A DNA stretch of 64,000 bases. Origin: Halichondria panicea (lineage: Eukaryota; Porifera; Demospongiae; Suberitida; Halichondriidae). A program made the position numbers and the translations under genes. The notes beneath the pieces are model-generated. The model saw only the letters and a program-made list of their open reading frames with translations. It did not search any database and was not told where the DNA came from. Location of the stretch: the NCBI RefSeq assembly GCF_963675165.1, contig NC_087391.1, forward strand, positions 2,251,001-2,315,000, in the 5' to 3' direction. Positions 1 to 11,087 of the stretch are shown here, in pieces. Each line of letters starts with the position of its first letter. Position 1 is the stretch's first letter.

Positions 1-1200
1 AAACACCAGTCACTTACCAGGTTCACAGTTACTTCCAGTGAATCCAGCCAGACAGGTGGTACATCTTGTGGATATGTTTCATCCAGATAGACACAGTGCA
101 CAGTTAAGGCTACTATCATATCCAGGCAAACAAGTGGAGCAGCTGGAGCTGAGATCAAGATTGCCTATGCATTCAGAGCAATTTGTGTTAGGGTCAAAGT
201 TAGTGGCCAAGCATGTTTGACAGAGTGTTGCTGGGTCCCCTCCTGGTAGAGCACACACACTGCAGTCTGTATCAGTGAACCTGTCTGGTTGTAGGCAGAG
301 AGAGCAGTTGGTGACTGGGTCTCTGTTGGGTAGGCAACTAGTACAGTCCGAGGTAATGTCCCAGCCTGGTAGGCACTGGGTGCAGACTACAAGAGGTGAG
401 GGGTCAAATCGGTGATCAGTACATTGACATGTCGCCACTCGTGGATTGTTCTGAGGTGTTGTGGTACAGTCAGATCCACAGAAACCAGGAGAGCACTCGA
501 CTCTGAAACTCATGGTCATGTGAGATATGTTGTGGAATCCAGTGAACGTCATCTCCTCTGTGAAGTCTGCTCCAAGTTGGAGGGTGTCCAGGTCAATCAA
601 CAAACTGTCTATTATGTTCGGGAGTCTGCTGTCCACGGCTTCTATGAAGAATTGAATCCGCCCCTATATATAGAAGGCAGGTAAAACCAAAAACCACTCC
701 ATGAAAAAAACATTAACTTACTGTCCATGCATTAAAAGTTGTGCTTGAAACAGGTAGAGGATTGGGTGCTACCCCCAGTAGTGCTGTTGGACCTTGACCG
801 AATGTTGTGCTCATTTCATTGAATGGGCAAGTGCTGGGGGACACTGAACAGTCTGTGAAGTTGTACCCAGTGCTGGTTCTTATCTCTAGTGATGCACGGA
901 ATGGTCTGATGGTCCAACGGAACCTGGTGTCACAGCTATTCTCTCCTGTGTTGTCACAGTTTCCAGATTTGAGTGGTAGTTCATCACAACACACTGGACC
1001 AAATGTTGTGTTTAAGTGACATTCAGCACACAGTCCGGTTGGGTTGGTGTAATTGACCAAGTTGACAGTTAGAATAAATTCACCACACACCTGCAAAGGA
1101 AATGTTTGAGCTCAGGCAATTTTCTGACCTCTAAAAGTAGCAACAGCTGGGATGACAATTAATGCCGCGTCCTAAATAGAGGTAAATGTAGCCACACCAT

Positions 1201-1251
1201 AGCCTCGATTCTAGCGGAATCAAATGTTTTTAAGTGGCCTGAAATCGAGGC
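1201..1251. repeat. Short hairpin element with CCTCGAT ends in intron 1 of gene A
   Basis: Starts AGCCTCGATTC and ends GAAATCGAGGC, an imperfect inverted repeat. It lies within a larger degenerate repeat in intron 1 marked by 'CTCTAAATATGC' strings. Counterparts: 9418-9468 (B), about 18224-18272 (C) and about 40878-40934 (F). Confidence 0.6.
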
Positions 1252-1387
1252 AAGTAGACTCTGTAGAGCTACCTTCAATTAGATGCGACTCTCTAAATAT
1301 GCAACACCAGGACTTCAACATAATTTTTCAACCTCCAAATGAAGCGACCTCTATTTTATGCTGTAGTTTTTTTATTTTGATTCTTAC

Positions 1388-1459
1388 AGTTTTGGATGTG
1401 GCCATCAGTATGACCGTGAGTAGTGCCACACGTAACATGTATCCTCTGGTAACCATCAT
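1388..1459 (-). other. Exon 1 of gene A (signal peptide)
   Basis: The exon encodes a short basic n-region followed by the hydrophobic stretch VALLTVILMATS and ends at a GTAAGA donor. Two adjacent ATGs (1457-1459 and 1454-1456) are possible starts. The same exon recurs at 9615-9683, 18417-18488, 27034-27105, 33666-33737, 41131-41208 and 54201-54296, and it defines the 5' end of each array member. Confidence 0.7.
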
Positions 1460-2410
1460 GATCTACACACTGCAAATTGAAAGCACAAATGTGACTACAA
1501 TGGACATACAATATTATAAATTAACATGTACATGTTCTTGGAGCTTGTATATGTATGTATAGCTTCGATCCCAGGCCGCACTTCTTCTGAGAGGCAAAGG
1601 AGGCTAGTATATGTAGAGATTGATGAATATGTAGATGATGTAGATCTACAAGAGCCTGGCATGCAACAACTGTCAGACTGACTGACACTGAGCCAGCAGG
1701 TCTAGAAAGTTAATCAAACATCTTACTTCTGCTAGATTATGTGTTCAATGAGCTGCTATAATTATATCAACCCAGTTACCTTAAACTTACCAAAGTATCA
1801 CTTATTCTTGACACAGCTACTTGTTCTCTTGATTACTATATACCTAAGTATGTCTGCTTGATCCAGACAGATCTATGATCCAGCCAGCCAAAAATAGATT
1901 ATTAATGAGATTCATTGTGAAATTAAGAGATCAGCGTGGGCAGATCTCACCACAATCTATGGTCACAGTGGTGGTTGAACTGCAGAGAGACGATACAGTC
2001 TATCTACTAGCAAAAAACAAATTCACCTCTGCCAACCATAAGCTCTGGTCCAGGCTGCCGCGCTTTTTAAGGAAAAGAACGCTGCATTGTAATTACGCAT
2101 CGATCATTTCGATCATACCATCATTTTCCCATTCTATAAAGTTCAGCAATACAACTGACACAAGTTCGATAAAAACTTGTTTGAATCGCCCAGATTGAAC
2201 TCGAGGCTTTGCCATGCATTCAGCACATAACACACCACAGGTAAAGTGACAAACTATCGACTATATCATAACTATATAGCAAGTTGTAAGGGGATAACAC
2301 ATTGTACTGGTTGAAACAAAAACTTTCTATATACTGGCTAAATTTGGAGAATAAATCATATCTATATCTAATAAAACAAACTGGACAGTTGCAAATAAGG
2401 CATACATAAC

Positions 2411-2500
2411 ACTCACAGGCAAATGGCGGCTGCAGGGATAAACAACCGAGTGAAAGAGATCCTTCGGGAGGTGAAACAATGTCATGTGAATTGGTACGAT
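2411..2500 (-). pseudogene. Relic of ABCD4-like signature (LSPGE) exon, unit A
   Basis: On the minus strand a segment reads HDIVSPPEGSLSL, then CLSLQPPFA, and ends in a TGTGAGTG splice-donor-like string. It corresponds to the ABC signature stretch of ABCD transporters (YDVLSPGE..., then ...LFYLQP). The frame is broken: RISFTRLF appears in a second frame between the two parts. Better preserved counterparts at 55.1 kb and 28.6 kb make the identification possible. Non-functional. Confidence 0.5.
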
Positions 2501-4018
2501 ACAAACTAGGCACATGCAGATCCATGTGTCACCGTGGTTACCCAAATGTAATGTGTTATTGTACCATGCAGGAAGCCATAATTATGTTTGACAATAATGA
2601 CAATATTAATTATGGTTTGACTACGGCAAGTACAATACATGCTACAGTACCGATAAACTTAAACTCCACCACATAAGGCTCTCCGCACTATTCTACACAC
2701 TTGAAGCCAGCTTTTTGCTTTTACGTGAAAAGGTAGCACAGGAGAGTTGATGAGGCAATTGAATCGGCATGCGATAAGACCTTATATGCCCTCGTTAGCA
2801 AAGTGCACGCAGCCTTCATACAATGCCATATAGAGAGAGTGACACAGCACATAAGGTATTCAAGAATACAATGGTGTGGTTTGCACAGACTTCACATGGT
2901 CATAATTAACCCGAGGTGCGCCGCGGCGCCACAGGGTATAGTAGTCGGTCAGTCTATTGTCTGTCTGTCGTCATTCAGTGTATTCTGAGTCTGCTCACCT
3001 GGATGCGATAGCGCTGTGTTTGTACCATGGATAGCCTCAACACAACAAGGTAGTAGTTTTAATTGGCAGATTTTGATGTTAAAGCTTTGTTGTCGAATAA
3101 AAGCGAGCAAGCTAAGAAGCTAAGAAGCTTAAACCTGCACGTTGGCCTTGATGTAACGCGGTTTTGATGTGAGGCTGTAGATTACACTAAACCCCAAATT
3201 AATGCATAGGGTTTGCAGCTCTAATTATATCCATGGTTACAGTAAACAAGTGAAAGATACGTGAAATAATCTGTGTGTATAAATGCATCTGAAAACCATG
3301 CAGGTGGGGGGAGGGATATGCTACTGTGCCAGAGAACTGGTGAGGGAACCACGTTTATCTCACCAGTTCTCTGGCATGCGTGTTGATTTCGCTTATTTGA
3401 AAGTCAGGAGAGGTCAACAGTTGTCATAACTTGTCAACATGTCATGTTACACATTGAAATTATTATGTGTCGCAGGTTCATGCAGACATTTGAGGTTAGT
3501 GAAATAGTATTCAACAACTGATAAAATGCACAAGAACAAAGGCAGTGGAGCAGAGGCTCCCATACACAAAGAGCCGCCTGGAGCGGGCCCCTATAGCTAG
3601 GCAAAGAACAACTATACAGAAAGAACCTACTAACGAACAGAACCAACAGAACCCATACAATAACAAGAACAGTACAATACAGGAAGTAAAGTTATCCACA
3701 TGAAATGATTAGTAATCTAATTAACACAACTACACTATACACATTACCATAATTATTTTGGCCACTGGCGCCACTCGTACGCGTAACTTGTAACCTATAA
3801 TTATGCATGTGTACTATCTGTTACATATATTATTGTTAATACACAGCCAAAAACAGTCTAGAGTAGTAATCGCTACGACACGCACTAGCTGCTATTACTA
3901 GTGTAGCATAATACCGAATCAGCTGCTGGCTCCATAAATTCATGAGATCGTTGATGACACGTGTATAGAACCTTCGCTGTTAGAAAGTGACAGGAAGTTA
4001 TTAGTGTACTGTGTAGTC

Positions 4019-4160
4019 AGGGTGTCATACAGGGAAAGGGGGGATACCCCCCCCCCCCCCTTTTGAGTGTCCATAGGTGGGTATTGAAATAACAGTTGAC
4101 CTTTTTTTAGCAACATTTTCTCATTTCCCCCCTCTACTACAAAATCCTGTATGACACCCT
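4019..4160. mobile_element. Short inverted-repeat element with AGGGTGTCATACAG ends
   Basis: Both ends carry the 14-bp inverted repeat AGGGTGTCATACAG / CTGTATGACACCCT. The inside has a C13 run and no coding potential. The matching site in the next unit (near 13095) lacks the element, so it inserted after the units duplicated. A related half end occurs at about 10812-10835. Confidence 0.7.
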
Positions 4161-5397
4161 CATTGCAGATGTGCACGTAGGAACATAAGAAGTTAAATCA
4201 GATGTATAAGCTAATTTCCAGCTACTCACAGGAATTATATAGCAAATGTTGGATTTTTAAACTGTGCAGTGGTCAGAGTGATATAGCAAGCATTCAAGTC
4301 AAAAGATTTTGTTACCGCCATAGTATAATCAGAGGAAACATAATTATGGTGGGATCAAATAGAAAATCCCAATTAGGAAATGAAGACTGTAAAAATAGGC
4401 GGTAGCAGATCTACACCATGTTATTTAATTATCAATCACTAAATAGCCATTGCAGACCAGAGGAGGTTGGACACGATCACGTGCAACAAATTTTGGCTCA
4501 GCTGGCTGACTATGATTTCAATGTAAAGTTCTAGCTTGTTTTGTTAGCGTATCAGAGACTAAGAGCTGACTATTTTAGACTTCCTGGCTCCTTTGGGATA
4601 TAACTACCCTGACATCCAATTATCCCCAAATATCCTCTTCATTCTGAAGAGCTATCAGTGCATAGAATGTTTACTAGATTCCTGCCAGACGGTACAATGC
4701 AAGCTATATTCAGCACTGCTGAACTATACTCTACCCTACAGTCTAGCTAATCCTGCTCCAACCAGGCAACAGATAAAGCTAGCCAGGCTCCATTAGCAAT
4801 AACTTCAGTATCTATGGTAACCTGAGAAAAAACTTTAGAATGTCACATGAATGATGACGCATGTTCAACCTCCTTTGACGCAGACCAGCCACATAGAAAA
4901 AAGAAAGCTGTGTGTGTGTGCTCGGTATAGTAAGCTAATGTTTACACGCATTGATGTTTCGATCAGCTGTTAATAATGTTAGAAAACAGTACATTACCTC
5001 AAGAGCTTGTAAGCCAATTACGTTGGCAGCCACTTGAGAAGCACTTAAAGTTGTACGTAGCTGCTTGCCAAATACGTGCATGTATTTAACTGTACACATG
5101 AAGGATGCAATGAAGTAGAGTAACAGAGAGAGTCAAGCTTTGTATAAAATAATAGTCATTCGATGTCATGCTAAATTAGCTAAATTGGCTACGCTTGATT
5201 TATTGAAAAGGGAAGTTTAATGTCCAGTGTACGCCACTGTAACAGATCTGTTCCGGCGTACTGATGCTCAACCGTGCTGTTTTGATAGCTACTTTGAAAA
5301 GTGTATCTAAATAGATCAGTGATTGCTTTCTGATCAAAATGTTCCATTCTTGAGAAAAAGCATGAGCTATAATAGGCAATCTATTATAGAGCCTACT

Positions 5398-5450
5398 CAG
5401 AGGAGGGAGGACACGATTAAGCTAAGGTTAATCATGTCCCCCCTCCTCTG
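5398..5450. repeat. Imperfect hairpin
   Basis: Arms CAGAGGAGGGAGGACACGAT and its near inverse, with the 8-bp centre AGCTAAGG. No coding content. Absent from the aligned position in unit B (near 14005). Confidence 0.6.
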
Positions 5451-5517
5451 GAGCCTACTAATGGGATAGTTATACAAGATGCAACTGGTTATCATGTACT
5501 ATAATATTATATGCATT

Positions 5518-5573
5518 AGCCTCGATTCCAGGCCGATTAAAATACGTATTTTAATCGGCCTGGAATCGAGGCT
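5518..5573. mobile_element. Perfect 56-bp palindrome of the CCTCGATTCCAGGCC element family
   Basis: Each 28-base arm starts AGCCTCGATTCCAGGCC, and the arms meet at AATAC/GTATT with no spacer. A less perfect copy sits at the aligned place in unit B (14064-14123). Other members with different centres: 43292-43371, 45534-45584, 55353-55412 and 57640-57715. Probably a non-autonomous hairpin transposon. Confidence 0.7.
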
Positions 5574-5590
5574 ATAATTATATGCATCAA

Positions 5591-5720
5591 AGTTTAAATC
5601 AGGAGGTCACCATTCACCAACAATGAGTAATTGATAATTTCCATCGTATAATAAGCAATTGCAAAGTAAGAGTGCAAATGCATCCTCATTAACAACATTC
5701 TATTGTAACGATGTGTGTGT
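5591..5720. other. Conserved noncoding block 3' of receptor genes
   Basis: A block with 'TCAGGAGGTCACCATTCACC' followed by a stretch ending near CATCCTCATTAAC recurs about 300-440 bp beyond the receptor stop codons at 14145, 22212, 30199 and 36577. It has no shared open frame. It may be 3' UTR, a polyadenylation region or a final noncoding exon of the receptor transcripts. Confidence 0.4.
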
Positions 5721-5914
5721 CCCTTCAATAGAAAATCTTTGTGACAATTATGGCCAGTCAACAACTGTACAATACATATGGTACAACGTACCGTGTAAAG
5801 GGTGTACAAAAGAACGGGAGGGGATGAGCTATTATGATTATACAGCTTAACAATTCATGCAAGTGAACTAGAAGTGAAGGTACAAAACTATATAATACAA
5901 ACAAACATGTCCAC

Positions 5915-7295
5915 TCACTGCCCTAGGTCATAATGAGATTCGGCCTCAAGTGTTATCTTGTCAGGCGTTGTGTTCATGTACACAGAGCTAGCCAGGGGGG
6001 CCAATGCAGGGGGCAATGCATTTGTACCATCTATAGGATTGTCGACGTAGTCATACGAATGTTTGACAGAGGAGGAACCAGAAAGGAATTCGCTAGCGTC
6101 TGCATAATCATAAGTGTGTTGAGACGTTTCCTCTTTTATCGAAGTAGGAAGAAAGTTGCTAGTTTCTGTATAATCGTGTTCAGGTCGAGCTGTTTGCTCT
6201 TGGGGATGATCAGCAGTATCGTACAAACTTCCATTAGGAGGTAGAGCTTTAGGCTGTACCTGTTTCGAGTGATGATTATTTGCTACATCGTATGCAGGGA
6301 GCTCAGCTTCATGCTTACCCAGTTTCGAGTATGCATTAACACTAGGTATAACTGGAGGAGGGGGGTAAGTTGTATCGTACTCGTCTCTCCCACGAATATC
6401 ATCATCTTCAATCTCTTCATAAGCTCCAGCAGACTTTGATGGATGCCTGGTCCCCTTCTTAGAAAGTGACTCCTCCGAAGGGGGGAAGGCTTCGTCATAG
6501 ACCGGCTGCTCGATAAATGTGGCCGTGTCATAGTCAGCCAGAGAAGTTGGTTGAGGGGTTACACTTGTTATTGGAGGTTGATGCAATTTAGAATAGTCTT
6601 TATTCTGTGGGTTGGTAAGAGGTGGTTGATGAGTATGATCAGCTGTGTCGTAAACAGGTGTGCCTTCTCTTGGCAGGTTGTTATCAAGACAGCTAGCTGT
6701 ATCATACATTGGTCCATCGAGAGTAGATGTGAGATCCTGGGTGCCTGTTTTTACCGTATGTGAGGGTGGGCTGACACTAGGGTGAGAGTAATCATCTTCT
6801 GTGTGCACATTCGAGGTCTCGTATAGCGAATTAGTAAATGCGTGATCATCTGATGACCCTGTTCCAGTCTTTAAGTCCATTTCCAATCCAGGGCCATATA
6901 TTGGATTCTGAAACTTATGTTCTGCTGACGATCCACTTCCAGTTCCAGTAATATCGTAAGCATTATGAGCTGCTCCTTCATCTGTTATAACAATAGCAGG
7001 AAACACGCACAAAGGTTATAACAATGAGTTGCTGGGAAAATATGAGCATGCAACTATAGCCATTGTAAGAAAGCATTATTACGAAGTATAACATGCCTAC
7101 CAATAGAGTTACACACAGTATAGGGATTAAATTAATACAGCATTAAACCGTGCAGCTCACCTGAAACAAATTTGATATGACCTCTCCTTTGATTTTTATA
7201 CACGAGTACACACACAATGATCACCAAGACAATTATCAACAGGAAGAGAGCTCCACCCGCTATACCACCCACAAGACCACCATTCACGGCAGAAA
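5915..7295 (-). other. Exons 4 and 5 of gene B (transmembrane and cytoplasmic tail)
   Basis: Exon 4 is 7161-7295 and exon 5 is 5915-6981, joined across a 179-bp intron in phase 1. Exon 4 is flanked by phase-1 introns on both sides, so skipping it would keep the frame and give a form without a membrane anchor. The tail has 22 tyrosines, including AYEEIEDDDI and VYMNTT. Confidence 0.75.
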
Positions 7296-9683
7296 CTGAC
7301 GGTGTAAATACAGGTCACATCAATCAACACTTGTTTGCACCTAATTAGTTGGCTAGATTGTGCATTAAGAATGATATGCCTGTGCGTGCACACCAAAACA
7401 TATCACTAAAGGAGGTTGGTCATGTAACAGCGCAGTTTTACGGAGGAATGTGCATGTACGGATAAAAAAGAAAAGATATACGGTACCTACAGAGAAAATT
7501 TGCTGTCATATAGCTATAGTAAGCTAAAGACTGCTAACGATCACAGCAGTCTACACTACATTGTAATAGTAAGTAATGATACGTCCTATACAGAATGTGA
7601 GTAGCATACCGTATAGCAGGTATTATTTTTCGAGGGTATAAACTTTCACGGAAAGACCGGTAGGAAGGATTTCGCGGATTTAATGTTCATGGGAGTATCA
7701 GCCCTTTTGCGCATGTATGCATACTGATATTAATGTTTGTGGGTATAAATGTTCGCGGTATAATTATGCTTGATCAACAAAAACCGCGAAAGTTTATACC
7801 TTCAAAATATACCCGCTATGTAGTCAAACTCAAAGCAATTAATTTATAAGCCAGATACTTATAGGTACATTGAGTTATGTCTTGGTTTGGTCTTAATATG
7901 GCTAGTAAACAGGAAGTGTAATAAAGGATTGAAAAACATTCAAGAACGCAACATTAAGATAAAATAGCTGACTTAGCGGGTTAAATCGTAACCAACCTTC
8001 TCTGGAACTCCCCCTAGTCAACTAAAACTTGTAAAAAGGTCAGCAATCAATAATAGCAATTAAGCACCTATACACCATTTACTAACAAACACCAATCACT
8101 TACCAGGTTCACAGTTACTTCCAGTGAATCCAGCCAGACAGGTGGTACATCTTGTGGATATGTTTCGTCCAGATAGACACAGTGAACAGTTAAGGCTACT
8201 ATCATATCCAGGCAAACAAGTGGAGCAGCTGGAGCTGAGATCAAGATTGCCTATGCATTCAGAGCAATTTGTGTTAGGGTCAAAGTTAGTGGCCAAGCAT
8301 GTTTGACAGAGTGTTGCTGGGTCCCCTTCTGGTAGAGCACACACACTTGTACTGCAGTCTGCATCAGTGAACCTGTCTGGTTGTAGGCAGAGGGAGCAGT
8401 TGGTGATTGGGTCTCTGTTGGGTAGGCAACTAATACAGTACGAGGTGATGTCCCAGCCTGGTAGACACTGGTTGCAGTTGGTAGAGGGATCATAGGTGGT
8501 CTGTACGCAAGTGGAGCAGCCAGTTGTAATATCCAGGTTATAGAGGCATTCGTTACAAGATGAAGGGTCTAATCGGTTATCAGTACATGTTAGAGTGCCA
8601 TCAGCTTGACATGTCGCTACTCGTGGATTGTTCTGAGGTGTGGTCATACAGTCAGGTCCACAGAAACCAGGAGAGCACTCGACTCTGAAACTCATGGTCA
8701 TGTGAGATATGTTGTGGACTCCAGTGAACATCATCTCCTCTGTAAAGTCTGCTCCAAGTTGGAGGTTGTCCAGGTCAATCAACAGACTGTCTATTATGTT
8801 CGGAAGTCCACTGTCCAATGCTTCTATGAAAAACTGAATTCGTCCCTAATAATTATATAAAATTATCAAAATTGTATATACGTGCAATGAATATGAACTT
8901 ACTGTCCATGCAGTCAAATCTGTTTTTGAAACAGGTAAAGGATTTTCTGTTACTCCCAGTAGTGCTGTTAGACTTTGATTGAATGTTGTGCTCATTTCAC
9001 TGAATGGGCAAGTGCTGGGGGACACTGTACAGTCTGTAAAGAAGTAGGGAGGGTTGACAGGATCATTTAGAGGTCTTGTCTCTAGTGATGCATCGAATGG
9101 TCTGATGGTCCAACGGAACCTGGTGTCACATCTCTCCTCTCCTGTATTGTCACAGTTTACTGAAATGTATGGTAGTTCATCACAACACACTGGTATTGTC
9201 TCTGTAGAATGGCTTGTATTCAGAGGATTCTGACATTCAGCACATAGTCCGGTTGGGTTGGTGTAATTGACCAAGTTGACAGTTAGAATAAATTCACCAC
9301 ACACCTGCAAAGGAAATGTTTGAGCTCAGGCAATTTTCTGACCTCTAAAAGTAGCGACTGCTGGGATGACAATTAATGCCGCGTCCTAAATAGAGATAAA
9401 TGTAGCCACACCATAGCCTCGATTCTAGCGGAATCAAATGTTTTTAAGTGGCCTGAAATCGAGGCAAGTAAACTCTGTAGAGCTACCTTCAATTAGATGC
9501 GACCCTCTAAATATGCGACACCAGGACTTCAACATAATTTTTCAACCTCCAAATGAAGCGACCTCTGGCTTCGTAATTATTTTATGCTGTAGTTTTTTTA
9601 TTTTTTATTCTCACAGTTTTGGATGTGGCCATCAGTATGACCGTGAGTAGTGCCACACGTAACAAGTATCCTCTGGTAACCAT
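5915..9683 (-). CDS. Receptor gene B: DSL-like, cysteine-module, single-pass receptor with polytyrosine tail (intact, 804 aa)
   Basis: Exons: 9615-9683, 8903-9304, 8104-8845, 7161-7295 and 5915-6981; they sum to 805 codons including TGA. Residues 1-23 are a signal peptide. Residues 24-157 resemble the MNNL C2-like domain of Notch ligands (GEFILTVNLVNYTNPTGLC, then CCDELP, then CDTRFRWTIRPF). Residues 158-405 start with FFIEALDSGLPN and a DSL-like FRVECSPGFCGPDC, then 11 CxxC modules (one irregular, CSTSVC). A helix follows at about 412-437 with Gly-rich entry. Residues 450-804 are a tail with four YDTA, two YSKL, YEEI and YMN motifs plus proline-rich PPPP stretches. Known family logic: DSL proteins bind Notch in trans; YEEI is the preferred Src-family SH2 site and YxN a Grb2 site. 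The receptor role is my inference. Start chosen as the only in-frame ATG before the hydrophobic core. Confidence 0.75.
7607..7819. mobile_element. Inverted-repeat element (TATAGCRGGTATTAT...) in intron 3 of gene B
   Basis: Ends are TACCGTATAGCAGGTAT and its near inverse ATACCCGCTAT, with inner mirrored strings GGGTATAAACTTTC / AAAGTTTATACC. A counterpart is at the same intron position of gene C (about 16360-16565), so it predates the B/C duplication. A separate copy is at 63746-63939. Noncoding. Confidence 0.65.
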
Positions 9684-10196
9684 CACGATCCACACACTGC
9701 AAATTGAAAGCACAAATGTGACTACAATGGACATACAATAATTATAAATTAACATGTACATGTTCTTGGAGCAGCTTGTATATGTATGTATAGCCTCGAT
9801 CCCAGGCCGCACTTCTTCTGAGAGGCAAAGGAGGCTAGTATATGTAGAGATTGATGAATATGTAGATGATGTAGATCTACAAGAGCCTGGCATGCAACAA
9901 CTGTCAGACTGACTGACACTGAGAGTTAATCAAACATCTTACTTCTGCTATGTGTTCAATGAGCTGCTATAATTATATCAACCCAGTTACCTTAAACTTA
10001 CCAAAGTATCACTTATTCTTGACACAGCTACTTGTTCTCTTGATTACTATAAATTATACCTAAGTATGTCTGCTTGATCCAGACAGATCTATGATCCAGC
10101 CAGCCAAAAATAGATTATTAATGAGATTCATTGTGAAATTAAGAGATCAACGTGGGCAGATCTCACCACAATCTACGGTCATAGTGGTGGCTATCT

Positions 10197-11087
10197 ACAG
10201 GGTTTTGCAGAATTCTTGCAACAGGGCTAAACAGACACAGCAATGACTTCCATATATGGAAGTCAACTGCTGACTTATAATAATATTATAGTGTACATGT
10301 CCAGGTATATGTATAATGAAAGATGTCCTGTGAGCCTAAGAGAGCATCAGCTTATTTATATTGACAACATTTAATTAAGGTGGCGGATGGTACACCAGGT
10401 GGATGCAAGGCAAATATTGTTGTGATGTTGGTGTGTGCAGAACTGTTGGCATAGCTGTGTATTGACTGATCATTATCAGTTGTTTTTAGTACCATTTGGA
10501 GGTTTTTGCATTCTTCAAAATAATAACCAGACAGAAGATGGCAAAGCAAAGAAGTGAGAGGAGCATACCTTCAAGACATGCACATTTTCAATGGTCATCC
10601 TGAAATGTTGGTTACAATATAAGGCCTATAAGGGGCAAGGCATCTGTCTTCAAGCTTATCAATATCAGCCAATACCACTGTTTGGAGGGTGTCATTAAAT
10701 TTTATCAACTGTTCTGGTATATCATTGAAAAGAGCAACAGTTATTACAAACGTATGAATATAAGCTGATGCTCTCTGGACATATTTCAATTCAAATGATT
10801 ATACACATACCAGGGTGTCTGTCATACAGGATTTTGAATTAGAGGGGATTTTGAAGAGTCACCAGAACATTAAAAAAAAAAGTCAACAGTTATTTCAATA
10901 CCCTACCGGCTATATGGATACTCAGTCGTATGACTGAGTGGATTGGAGCCAGAGGGGAATAATCATACATCCCTGTATGCTGCATATACATGTACATGTA
11001 CACAAAATAATTATTAGTTGACTTCCATATATGGAAGTCATTGCAATGTCTGTTTAGCCCTGTTGCAAGGATTTTGCAAAACCCTGT
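10197..11087. mobile_element. 891-bp inverted-repeat insertion carrying short minus-strand reading frames
   Basis: Left end ACAGGGTTTTGCAGAATTC and right end its near inverse, ending GCAAAACCCTGT. The mirrored ends extend inward through GCTAAACAGACA and the palindrome GACTTCCATATATGGAAGTC, about 85 bp per side. Comparison with unit A near 1975-2020 shows it sits inside unit sequence. Two minus-strand frames of 64-65 codons (10352-10549 and 10595-10789) have no motif I recognise; they may be captured host sequence. No transposase seen, so it would be non-autonomous. Confidence 0.65.

Larger units (their letters stand above)
18..1459 (-). pseudogene. Receptor gene A: DSL/Cys-module receptor, 3' part outside window, nonsense codon in exon 3
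   Basis: First three exons of the receptor family: exon 1 at 1388-1459 (signal peptide, 24 codons), exon 2 at 722-1090 (MNNL-like) and exon 3 at 18-663 (DSL-like plus cysteine modules). Exons 4-5 would lie left of base 1. Exon 3 keeps the ECSPGFCG motif and then eight CxxC modules. It stops at a TGA at 79-81, where B, C, D and F have the arginine codon CGA in 'SGRNIST' (SERNIST in F). This is a CpG-type C-to-T change. As written, the product is about 341 aa with no transmembrane helix or tail. An 18-bp loss also removes part of the DSL-like end (ATCQCTD instead of ATCQADGTLTCTD). Splice sites still look good (GTAAGT donors, CAG/TAG acceptors), so it may be transcribed. It could be a pseudogene or a secreted ectodomain; I favour pseudogene. 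Confidence 0.6.
1460..5914. other. Spacer between receptor genes A and B
   Basis: No intact gene seen. The stretch holds a decayed ABCD4-like signature exon near 2411-2500 (minus), a decayed piece of another ABCD exon on the opposite strand near 2745-2790, several inverted-repeat elements (listed separately), and a block near 5591-5720 that recurs 3' of genes B-F. Much of 1860-5850 aligns by eye with the spacers after B (9.9-14.6 kb) and C (18.5-22.6 kb), so it is part of the repeated unit. Confidence 0.6.

Noticed and set aside
18-663. Classical EGF repeats in exon 3
   Set aside because: Cysteine spacing is CxxC followed by ~9-13 residues, without the six-cysteine EGF pattern; I describe them only as cysteine modules.
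1224-1562. 112-codon plus-strand frame
   Set aside because: Covers intron 1 repeat sequence and the antisense of exon 1 of gene A; no counterpart frame in B or C.
2803-2988. Small spacer frames repeated in units A-C
   Set aside because: Frames break by indels between units and codon changes look random; repeated only because the spacer is duplicated.
3328-3374. CCAGAGAACTGGTGAG hairpin as a terminator or RNA gene
   Set aside because: Host is eukaryotic and the hairpin is decayed in other units (12,570, 41,970); it looks like part of an old repeat.
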